The notes under the pieces: model-generated
Seen by the model: the letters and a program-made list of their open reading frames with translations, nothing else
Told to the model about the DNA's origin: nothing
Databases searched by the model: none
Origin: Balanoglossus misakiensis
Lineage: Eukaryota; Hemichordata
Reading direction: 5' to 3'
NCBI GenBank assembly: GCA_040954595.2
Contig: CM082579.2
Coordinates: 3,100,001 to 3,164,000 of the forward strand
DNA: 64,000 nt
Part shown: positions 13,601 through 22,867 of the stretch, one piece after another
How positions within the stretch are numbered: position 1 is the stretch's first letter
Layout of the letters: every line of letters starts with the position of its first letter
Made by a program: the position numbers and the translations under genes

Positions 13601-13725
13601 AGGTCTTTCCCCAGCGACGTTGACAATTTTTTCTCCAGGTCTTCAGTTTGTCTTAAGATGGTCTGTAGTCTGTCTAGGCGCAGGGTTCGATCCTGCTGTA
13701 TCTGTTCCAAGGGATCTCTTTCCAT
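10674..13725 (-). CDS. Gene C: DSTYK-like GTPase fused to a pseudokinase, paralog of gene B
   Basis: Four minus-strand exons, 13093-13725, 11434-12920, 11083-11308 and 10674-10976, join to 882 aa with the same intron phases as genes A and B. GTPase motifs are GERNAGKSS (69-77), DSPG (172-175) and NKVD (233-236). An acidic linker (ASDDEDESGDDES) follows G4, as in gene A. The kinase half carries the same lesions as gene B: arginine at the VAIK lysine (RVIRSI), FNN at 773-775 in place of HRD, TCKG in place of DFG, and a short activation segment. The glycine loop is also eroded (LYKGQHCSI). Genes B and C resemble each other more than gene A, so they probably arose by local duplication after the kinase lost activity. 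Biochemical role unknown. Confidence 0.83.
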
Positions 13726-14969
13726 GATAGCGCCTATTCAATGTCAGTAACAGTTCACTGGTTGACCTGGCTGATACGTCAACACGAAGCAATGGTGGCA
13801 GGTGCGGTGGATAGACTGCGAGCTGCAACCTTCAACATTTCATCTGCGCCCTTTCTTTTCAGCTAGCAAAATTTACAGACTTGTTATCACTTGGAACCAC
13901 GCCAACCCCTCCTGTCGTACTTCTTCGTCGGAATTTCTGAATACTGCACTCAGCAAATTAGGGCACTGGCAGGGTAAAGTCCAAACTTTATTGCAAAGTC
14001 GGCCGAGGCACACCACTAATGTAACATCCCATAATTCTGTCTATATGTATGTTTTTATATATTTATTAGCCCAAGGGCCCATGTGGTAGGACTAGCAACT
14101 TTGCACAATGTCACCATACGGTGGCGCTGTATCACAATCTCACGGAATGCCAGTGTGTAGATTCGATGAGAAATGACGAGACATTGATAACCAGGATTGA
14201 AGTTATAATCATTATATTACATCTGTTATCTTTTATCCAAGTCAACCTATATATGTACACATGCTTCCATCCATTGACTCTTCTAGTTTTTTTTCTTTAA
14301 AAGATATAAAGTTTGTACAAAAAATTGTAAAATGAATTCAACATCTGATACTCTATGCATCAAATAAAAGTCTACATGACTTTGCTTCAAAGGCTCGTGT
14401 TCAAGGTAGTTAACAAAACACTTGTTAAATAAAACGGTAGAATTAATATAAAAAGCCAGGGTATTGAAGCACTTTGGAGCATATTCGTGGCACAACTTCA
14501 CACTGTTTGACAGTGCCATGGTTTTGAAATGACAGCGTCTGCACAAAGCCAATGCTAGCAGTGTGCCGAAGAAATGTTGGCCATTAAATGACTGAAAGAT
14601 GGTATGTATGCCTGGTTCGGCCACTACTTATATGGAAAGTAGCTTTCCTGAAGTGATGATAAAATATGCTGTGTAGCGTTAACATACTGCCAGCAAGATC
14701 TATTCAGTACACTAATTACTGGATAGAGTTGTGTATTTCAATAACTTTTTTGCATAAAAAAATTGTACTAAAGTATTTCACAACATGATTCATATATGTG
14801 CGTTCTTTTTGAAAGGGTGTGACATTTAGAATCTGATCACTGTTTGAACACACTCCCCCATTTCTCCCTACAGAAGTCCAGGAGTGTCACTGAGATGAAC
14901 AGAGTTGGACCAAATCATTGTCGAGAAAGAGTTGATTAAAATGTTTGGTGCACAGACTTCTTGTGTGGT
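13726..14969. other. Interval between gene C start and zinc-finger gene 3' end
   Basis: This 1.2 kb holds the promoter side of gene C and the likely 3' untranslated region of the zinc-finger gene, both on the minus strand. A 113-codon minus-strand frame at 14283-14624 has no motif and probably lies within that untranslated region. Confidence 0.45.
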
Positions 14970-16760
14970 TCACTCTTTCTTCATCTGGGTTGCCAGTTTT
15001 TTCACTTTACAGTAGTGGCGGAAGTGATTATTCAGGTCGATTTGTAATCGGAACTTCTTGGAGCAGCACGGACAGTGGAAACTCTTTTCGGAACCGCTGT
15101 GCACTCTCTCCTTGTGCAACTTGAGATTGTAGACACTGACGCATTTCACGCTGCATTTGTCACACTCGTAAGGTTTCTCGCCGTGTTTACGATGCGACCT
15201 GATGTGCGCCGACAACAGAGGCTGTGAGGAGAAATACTTGCCGCACAAGCGACACATTTTCAAGTTGGACTCCTCTTGGCCAGCCTCATAGCTGTTCGTC
15301 AGGTGGCTCACCTGGCTCCGGAAAACTAAATTTTTGCTCATGCTGAACTGAGTGGTGGCGATGCGGTCGGCAAGCGCTGAGGGCGGGCTTGCGCTGTTCC
15401 CTGCGCGGATTAAATCGTCAGAAGTCGCCACGCCCAACGTGCCTTCATCGTGCCGAGTCGGCGAGAAAGCCCCTGCAAAACCCTGCACCACCTCCGAGTG
15501 GGAATTCCGTGCGTGCGGCTGGGGGCTAGGTTCAGAAAACCCAGCTGATTGCGTGTTGGACAGACTCACCGGCACCACAATCTGAGACAAGGACATGACA
15601 TTCTCGATGCGTAGTGGAACGCCGGCTGTGTGGCGATCTTCACCGCTGGAGTTGCCATCTGTTACCAGATTGTTATCACTGACACTGTATGAGGTATGGA
15701 GGTATCGTTCACTGTCCGACAGAACATCTTCTCTAAATCTCTTTGCAAGCTGTCTGTCAGGTGCACTGTTTTTCTCTCTCCTCTCTCTCGCGATATCCTG
15801 CTTTCTGTTTATACTATACGATATTCTGGCAATCTGTTGTTCGCTATCCGATTTGCTTTCATCGCTTTCTCTGCGGAAACTGTCACTTTTATTGACGTCG
15901 TTGTCAATTTCTATTACATCCCTCTCATCAGATTGGCTGTCTCTTCTGTGTTGGCGTTGAGAGTCTTGACTCTGTTGGTTGACTTGTCTTATGTGTTGGC
16001 TTTGATCGGATATTCTGTCAGCACGCTGCTGTGGTGGTTGGCGCTGGTTGCTTGGACGATCTATCGTGGCTTCTGTCCGCTGATGGGGATGCGGCAACTT
16101 CTCTGAGTGACACTCTTTCTGCTGGTGTTGTTGTTGTTGTTGTTGAGATTGAGAGTTCTCCGGTTGGAATTCCATCCTTTTGTGATGGGAAAACGTATGA
16201 TCTGGAAGGCTCTGGGAATCTCGCTTCCCTTCAGCTGGTGATGGTTTCGATATGGGCGTCTTACTGCCATCGTTCTGCTGTGTTTGTCTTTGTTCTGATC
16301 GCTCAGGTGCCTGACTCAGATCACTTTTGTTCACATTGGAGTCAAAACTCCTACTTTCACTTTGCTGCATCCTGGCAGGCTGAAGTCTCTCAAACATACA
16401 GTCTATGTCTGTTTTGGTGAGAAAAGAATTATCTCTGCCCTGCACTTTGACTCCGTCACCGAGGTAATCTTTCATCAGGTTGGCTGTTCCATAGTAGCTA
16501 CTTCCATACTTTTCATCGGCTACTTTGAGGAAAACACTGTGTCCCGGAATTGCACCTAACTCTGATGCCTGGCAGGGAAAGAAGAAGAAAAAGGACGAAT
16601 CAGAGAATACTTCACTGGTGATGTTGTGTGGTAAAGACAAAAATATCATAAAGAGGGAACTAGGGGTGAAAGGGTTTTTCAACTGTCCGTACATACTTAC
16701 CATTTGAAATAAGACTTTCCTCAACAACAGCAATGGGTCTGGCCCACTATTGTACTCCAT
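14970..16760 (-). CDS. C2H2 zinc-finger protein, three C-terminal fingers, Gln/Ser/Arg-rich middle
   Basis: Two exons, 16701-16760 and 14970-16568, give 552 aa. The intron (16569-16700) is 132 nt, has consensus GTAAGT and CAG ends, and is open in frame, so an unspliced 596-aa form is also possible. The first about 85 residues look folded (SELGAIPGHSVFLKV, then NLMKDYLGDGVKVQGRDNSF). The middle is low-complexity: Gln/His runs, SD/RE-rich stretches and many serines. Three C2H2 fingers lie at the C-terminus. They begin CRLCGKYF, CDKCSVKC and CPCCSKKF, and the third has a non-standard last ligand (HFRHYC). A DNA-binding regulator is likely; I cannot name the family member. Confidence 0.75.
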   Translation of the reverse strand: MEYNSGPDPLLLLRKVLFQMVSMYGQLKNPFTPSSLFMIFLSLPHNITSEVFSDSSFFFFFPCQASELGAIPGHSVFLKVADEKYGSSYYGTANLMKDYLGDGVKVQGRDNSFLTKTDIDCMFERLQPARMQQSESRSFDSNVNKSDLSQAPERSEQRQTQQNDGSKTPISKPSPAEGKRDSQSLPDHTFSHHKRMEFQPENSQSQQQQQQHQQKECHSEKLPHPHQRTEATIDRPSNQRQPPQQRADRISDQSQHIRQVNQQSQDSQRQHRRDSQSDERDVIEIDNDVNKSDSFRRESDESKSDSEQQIARISYSINRKQDIARERREKNSAPDRQLAKRFREDVLSDSERYLHTSYSVSDNNLVTDGNSSGEDRHTAGVPLRIENVMSLSQIVVPVSLSNTQSAGFSEPSPQPHARNSHSEVVQGFAGAFSPTRHDEGTLGVATSDDLIRAGNSASPPSALADRIATTQFSMSKNLVFRSQVSHLTNSYEAGQEESNLKMCRLCGKYFSSQPLLSAHIRSHRKHGEKPYECDKCSVKCVSVYNLKLHKERVHSGSEKSFHCPCCSKKFRLQIDLNNHFRHYCKVKKLATQMKKE

Positions 16761-17508
16761 GATTGCTAAGATTTGTCAGTCATCAGTGATGTCGCATATG
16801 CTTGCTTGCAGACGCAGCTTTCAGTTACTATGGACACGAATCTCCTGTTGTCCTGGCAATGAATGCGACCTGTAATTTTATACCACAAGAATGTCTGCAT
16901 AAAAGACAATTCACACTAAATTCGTGCTGTAGACGTTCATGGAGAGTTCATGACATACCTGGTGCACATACGATTAGTCTGAAAGCATACGTTATTATGC
17001 AAAACAACACAAGTGAAGTACATTGCAACCACCAGCAACTATTCCGATGTCAAATCATACTCGCTCCGAATTTCGACTATATGCAGTAAGCTCTAGTTAT
17101 CTGATCAGAGCTGATCATCTAGTGATACAACTACCAGATTATACGTACCAAGCAGAATTAGAATTCGGGGTTTCGGTCTCAGATCATAGCATTTTGGTGT
17201 CACTGCACTGTATCATGTATGCACCTTTGTTTTGTAAGCGCCCTCACACACTTCTCTGTGCATAATATTGAGCCCTTAGCTTACTGAATTAACTATCTCT
17301 AAATGGAGTTAAAACTCAATATATTTTCGCTATACCAACGGTGGAATTCTGTTTGAAAAGTTTTCTTCCCCTCTATACGATCGATTGGTCAAAAGTTAGA
17401 TCACAGTATAGATGTTTTGATGTTAGAATCCTCACTGATCTTTTCGTTATATAAATTCGTCACATAGGGAGTCAATTTTGAGTGAAGAAACGGGAACAAA
17501 TAAACAAG
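16761..17508. promoter_or_regulatory. Divergent promoter interval, zinc-finger gene and EMC6
   Basis: The zinc-finger gene (-) and EMC6 (+) start 748 bp apart and are transcribed away from each other. This interval must hold both promoters. The EMC6 start codon sits in AAGATGGCGACG, a strong YY1-like context. I see no TATA box. Confidence 0.5.
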
Positions 17509-18987
17509 ATGGCGACGAGGGGAGCAAAGAAAGGTAAAAATGATCATCGGATTCATCGATGGTACGCTCGTACGAAAAACCCTGAGCTTCCAATATCGCT
17601 CCATATGTTTCATGTTTGCATCGATAACTATACTACATGTACATAGGCTTGTGTGACCTTTATCAACGTGGAATTTGTCGAGAGATCAATTAAGCATTCA
17701 GAACACCATGCCCCTCCACTCTAGTGCCATCGACAGCTGCAGTGTAGTTCCTGTGCCTTCTCCTTGTTGAGATTCACGACCTGCAGTACTGTACAGTACT
17801 ATGTGTTCATTCATTCATTCATTCATTCATTCATTCATTCATTCATTCATTCATTCATTCATTCATTCATTCATTCATTCATTCACTCACTCACTCACTC
17901 ACTCACTCACTCACTCACTCACTCACTCACTCACTCACTCACTCACTCACTCACTCACTCTTGTGTGGTTTATCTTTCAGAACATCTTGCGTACAGTGAA
18001 CTTGCCCTCAGGGGCAACAAATCAGTCATGGACTATTGGTGAGATCTTAATACCATTCTTATTTCTCTTTTGTCCACCGACACGACAACTTACTTAGAAA
18101 TAAATGAATAAAGATGCTGAACAAGACTAAAGATATGTACAACATTTTGGTGATTGCTCATCTCTAAAACATGTTAATTCTACTGTTCATATTTAGATAA
18201 ACCCAATTCTCTTGTCTTGTCAAGTACTGTTTGGTTTAATTCTAATATAGGTTTTTCTTCTCTTCCTAGTCGTACTTCAATGTCAGCACTATCTGGCGCA
18301 ACAGCTGGTGTACTGGGATTGACGGGACTTTATGGGTTCATATTTTATCTCATCACATCTCTTTGTCTTTCTGTGAGTACAACGGTATCTTATGGTCATG
18401 ATTGATGACAAGCAGTCTCAAGTGAATTATATTTTTTTCACTTACAGATGAAGCATAAAAAATGTTACATTGTTGACCCAGGATGATCACACTGACTGCA
18501 TCATGCTATCTGTCTGGAACTTTTTATTTCATGTCTGTATCTAATGAAAACCCCTTTTACATTTCGTTTCAGTTTATGTTGGTTTTGAAAGCAGGCAGCG
18601 GCTGGAACAAATATTTCCGATCAAGAACACCACTCCTAACCAATGGTTTTATGGGTGGGCTATTTGTATCCTTTATCAGGTGACATTGTAGTGAACTTGC
18701 AAAAATGGGAAGTGGAGTGTGAATGTTAGTGTAGTCATTGGCCGATATTGGGGAACTGGTTTCATTTCAGTTTGCAAATGAAACAAACAATTGTCAACAT
18801 TTTGAATTTCAGTTTCATATCAACCATGCTGTTTGTACGTGTACTAGTATGACCAGCTTGATTCACTCATACATACTTTTTGTAGAGTACAACCTGCTTT
18901 TGATTTATATTGATATTTTCCTTGACTAATGTTTTCCAGACATATATTCTCTTCTGGACGTATCCTTTTACACCATGTGCATCATAA
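17509..18987 (+). CDS. EMC6: ER membrane protein complex subunit 6
   Basis: Five exons, 17509-17533, 17981-18038, 18270-18372, 18573-18665 and 18940-18987, splice in frame to 108 aa; vertebrate EMC6 is about 110 aa. The core [19 protein letters not shown] is nearly identical to the vertebrate protein. It is followed by [17 protein letters not shown] and a final TYILFWT helix. EMC6 is a small multi-pass membrane subunit of the EMC insertase, which inserts tail-anchored and multi-pass proteins into the ER membrane. The N-terminus diverges from vertebrates. The donor after exon 4 is GTATCC, weaker than the others. Intron 1 contains a long ATTC/ACTC microsatellite ending 20 bp before the acceptor. 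Confidence 0.95.
17806..17960. repeat. (ATTC)n-(ACTC)n compound microsatellite in EMC6 intron 1
   Basis: About 78 bp of ATTC units pass directly into about 76 bp of ACTC units. The array ends about 20 bp upstream of the exon 2 acceptor at 17980. It supplies a C/T-rich context for the splice site and is open in two frames, which would read as HSFI and HSLT peptide repeats if retained. Confidence 0.95.
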
Positions 18988-19653
18988 GTTTCTGTTTTTA
19001 CAGCTTCACAGTTTACAGTACAAATGAATGTGTTCCCATGATGCAGTGCAACAACCATTTGAAAACAGTTGGTCTGACAGCATGTTTTCGTCATCCAGTG
19101 CAGTCTTTGTTAAACGTAACAGTGATCTTTAACGTATCTGTCCAGATTTCTGTATGGAATGGTCCATGTGTACTGAGACAAGTGCAATAGGAATACTGCC
19201 TTCTTTTCTTAGCCGTGGATTGGGAACACCAACTGGACTAATTTGGGAAGATGCCAAAATAGACATTCAACCTAGGGAGGGGAGGGGTGGGGTGTTATTC
19301 ATATGGATTTTGACAATAAAGCTTTGGCACCGAGATAATTCAATTCAACCTTGAGCACTGAATTCAGCCCTACACACTAGAAAAGTTAACATCAAATCCT
19401 TACACACAATGTTGCATTTTTTGAAGCAAGTTTTTGTGTACATGTATTTGATGTGTATATATAGCACCCCAAAGAAGAAAATAGCCAACAATATTATTTT
19501 GTTTTTTGTACTTTTATTTGAAGAAAATGATAATAAAACTACATTATTGAAATAATATACTGGTTCTGTCATGTCACTTTACCACCAGCTATTCATCCAA
19601 CTACATGTATGGTCTCTGTACAGACGGGACAAAGGTCATTTGTCCACTATTCA
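18988..19653. other. Shared 3' region of EMC6 and MRPL28
   Basis: The two genes converge here. AATAAA at 19315-19320 fits as the EMC6 polyadenylation signal. On the minus strand, TTTATT at 19513-19518 would be the MRPL28 signal, so the two transcripts may overlap by about 200 nt or end close together. No additional gene is seen. Confidence 0.5.
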
Positions 19654-21815
19654 TCAGCTCTTGTCAGAATCATCTTTTTTCCCAAAGAACCACTTTCTAA
19701 CAGAATCCACCCTGCAAGAAAAAGAAATTATTCTGTCAAAACTGTCATAAGATCATCTTATAAGCAAGTTTTAATTTTAGTATAGCAAATATACTGACTG
19801 TTGAATGACCACATGAATGAAAATACCAGGATAAAAACAGTATCTGTCGTGAAAAGTATTCGAGTTCCTACCTGGAGGATGAATCTTCATCTTCTTCTTC
19901 AACATCTGGACCTTCCAAGGTTTGCGCTGAAATGTAAGACATTACAATGTTGAAAAAAGATTGGTGCACTGAACACTGGTGGCAGAATAGCACCCCAAGA
20001 GGCAAACAATAACTCCTTTGCTGGTCTGGCATCATAACATTGAACCAGCACATTGTTTACTTAGTACAAAGGCTACTCACTTTTAAGTTTTGCAACTAAT
20101 TCCTCCGTGTAGACATCGATCAACGGTCTCACAGGATTATTCAGTTGCTCCTGAGCTTTCACCTTCTTTATTGCTTCTGCATAACTTAAACCTATCCATT
20201 CAGCTTCTTCTTCCTGCGAAAATCACAAACATGCTCAGAGTCTGCGATGGCCACACCTCTCCATGTTCTCGTTATCTGAGCATTCTGATGGTCAATACAA
20301 GAGACTAAAACACACCTTTTCAACACAACCAGTGTTTGGATTCCAGTACTATACAAACTATCAGTATTATACTGGCTAAGATGATCAACTTACATGAACT
20401 ACAAATTTTTTGTATCTGTTATAAATTTCCTCTCTTTTCTCAGCATCGTCAGGATACATCTCATCTTTCCTGGCAAGTGTCAACAGCATGTGTCGTTTCA
20501 AGTCTTCACCGAGCTTTGATCTCAAGTCTTGTCGTGGAGTCTTCCCAATCAGAGAGGGAGAGAGAGAGAGAGATGGACAGAGAAAGAGAGAGAGAACAAA
20601 AAAAACATTACAACTTTGCCACCACATACAAGAATACAACAATCACCCCTTGGTGGCTTTTCAGTCACTTGCGAATAAACTTCTTGGTCAGTTACCCCCG
20701 GGAACTTACCCAAATCTTAACCCCAACTTTGAAATTGTCTTGGTGGCATGTCTAGAGTAACCAGCCTGCAAAACTGCTCTTTTTCTAATGTTTCTTACCT
20801 TCAGAATGTAAAAGTCAAACCCATAACATTCATCAATTTGATCCAAAGTTGAATGAGTAACTCCTATCGGTCCAATGTTTCTGTCTAGAATTTCACTATA
20901 AAAAGTTTTCATAAATAGCTGTGGTTTCCACACTTTGTGAAATCTGAAAGAAAAAGAAAGTGCATTTTGGGGGTTTAATTAACCAAATAGGTTGCCCAAT
21001 AGTGACTGAAACCCAAAAGCTGCAAACAAGTGGTTGTAGTACTTCAATCAAAATCCTGTCTTAGTGGAAAATGTGTGTGATTCATGTTTATTACTGTTTG
21101 CAAATATTTTCTATTCTTACCTTGGTTTCATTTTCTTATCCTGCTTCTTCTTGTACCCTCTAATTATACCCTCACCTCCCCAGAGAGCAGATTGAGATTC
21201 CTTGGGAAACTTTACATAAATGGGAACATTCTGTATTCTTTCACGTTCTCCTGTCCTTGGATTTGTTTTGTATTTACCTGTTAAAAAAAGAGACACATAA
21301 AAGCTGTTTTTAATGATGTCATATAGTGATTCCACAACATATCATCTTCCAGTACGCAGAAAATGAGCCACTTTAGCCATTCAAAACCTCATTTCTGTGA
21401 CATGTTTCACCTTCTTCTGGTATCCAATGCACTGGTCTTGGAGGCCTGGTCCAGCTTCTCCATTTATGCCACACATCTGGTATTTTAGCCCCATAACCTT
21501 GCTGGTATCGGTGAGCTTTCTATGGGAAGAATGCAAAATGTCTACTTAACATACAATGTACATGTATGAATAAACATTTTTGAACTGGACGATTGGTTTT
21601 CAACATCAATCACTGCACTGTTCAGTCACTAGTCATCATCAGTATCCAAGCATCACTGCATCAATCACCTGTACATTCACACATTTCCCTTTCCAAACGC
21701 AGTTGGAAATGTTGAAACGTATAGAACTGTGGCTAACCAACTATAAACGCGTTATTCCACCGCATCAAATACTTACGCTTCCATATCTGTAGACTATTGC
21801 TGATTTCGAAGCCAT
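19654..21815 (-). CDS. MRPL28: Mitochondrial large ribosomal subunit protein bL28m
   Basis: Eight minus-strand exons join in frame to 280 aa: 21777-21815, 21411-21519, 21121-21277, 20799-20943, 20394-20540, 20081-20213, 19872-19926 and 19654-19711. Diagnostic segments match vertebrate MRPL28: [45 protein letters not shown] and [15 protein letters not shown]. The basic N-terminus suits a mitochondrial targeting sequence. The protein is a structural part of the mitochondrial 39S subunit. It is slightly longer than the human protein (256 aa) through an acidic, serine-rich C-terminal extension. MRPL28 lies head to head with the TTC6-like gene, implying a divergent promoter. Confidence 0.95.
20551..20600. 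repeat. GA-rich simple repeat in MRPL28 intron 4
   Basis: An imperfect (GA)n tract on the + strand lies beside the exon 5 acceptor. On the transcribed strand it reads as a (CT)n polypyrimidine tract ending within about 10 bp of the AG, and it probably serves as that tract. Confidence 0.8.
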
Positions 21816-22867
21816 GATCACATTGCATGCAAGCTACATATGCTCCACCGGCTGGGTCAGAGGTTACCTGTAGTCACATGACGATCTGCTCGTAAGCGAA
21901 TTCTTTAGCAGTCAAAACTGTTTTTCAAAACTTCTGAAATATAAAGCCTACATTAAAAATTCACCTTGAGACTATAAATTTACAGAAATATACTGCTTAC
22001 TAATTATTTACATGTAGTTGAAATTGTGTTTGCGAGAAAATATGAGATTTTACGAGATCTGTCGGCCTGTTGTCTATGTAAACAAATCTCAAAATGGCGC
22101 TGTACATACGGTTTTGGTTAGCAACCGAAAATACGAACTAAAACGCCCTTTGACGCCCAAATGTAGATCGGATAATAACTTGTATGAGGTAGGATGGTTA
22201 TAAACGACAACTTATTTTATTCGTATAAACAATTTTTATTTTATTTCGTCGCGATCGTCACCTTTCCCTGTCGGACTCCGCGACCCTTGGAGACGGTCAG
22301 CTACAGCTGACAGCTCAGCTCATCAGGTCATAGGAACGGGCACTCCGATCAACGCGAGTAAAGCCCCCCTTGCAGATTGTAACATGAAAGAAGTTGCAAT
22401 CGCAGGTTTTACAGGTGTTATGTTGGTTGATCGGGTCGCTTCTGGCTCAGAGTAGTCAACAGGCACTTATGGGTTACGGTTTTATGCATGATGCGTAAGG
22501 GGGAGGGGCTATTTGAGGGGTGGAGGGTGGTTACTTTCATAGGTACATGTCTATATGATCATGACAAAAAGTTCTTTGCCTACCTGATGAACAAATCTTC
22601 ACAAACTGATTGCCCCTACAGGTGGGTTGCAGCTACTGCACTGATCAAGATTAAAGTTGTAAAGTGACACTACACTGTGCCACTAAAATACAATAATAGG
22701 ATCATGACAGAAAGGTATGCCAACTCTGCATTAAATATATTTATTAATTTCCCAGTCCTCTTTGTCTGTTAATTAATTTGTTTTCACTCATTCCAGCAAT
22801 TCATTTGCCATGTCTACATCCCATTGAATATAGTCCACTTGTTCCTGATCCTCTGAGGATAGCATAA
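21816..22867. promoter_or_regulatory. Divergent interval between MRPL28 and the TTC6-like gene
   Basis: MRPL28 (-) and the TTC6-like gene (+) are transcribed away from this 1.05 kb. An open frame at 22018-22165 ends at a plausible donor (TATGAG then GTAGGA). Its phase does not match the next exon, so I do not call it coding; it may be a 5' untranslated exon. The stretch around 22255-22350 is GC-richer and could hold a transcription start. Confidence 0.4.

Noticed and set aside
14283-14624. 113-codon minus-strand frame after the zinc-finger gene
   Set aside because: No recognisable motif; position fits the 3' untranslated region.
17764-18097. Open frames reading HSFI/HSLT repeats
   Set aside because: They are translations of the ATTC/ACTC microsatellite inside EMC6 intron 1, which is clearly spliced out by frame continuity of EMC6.
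22018-22203. Open frame that could be a first exon of the TTC6-like gene
   Set aside because: Its donor leaves phase 0, while the acceptor at 22965 needs phase 2; no motif supports translation.
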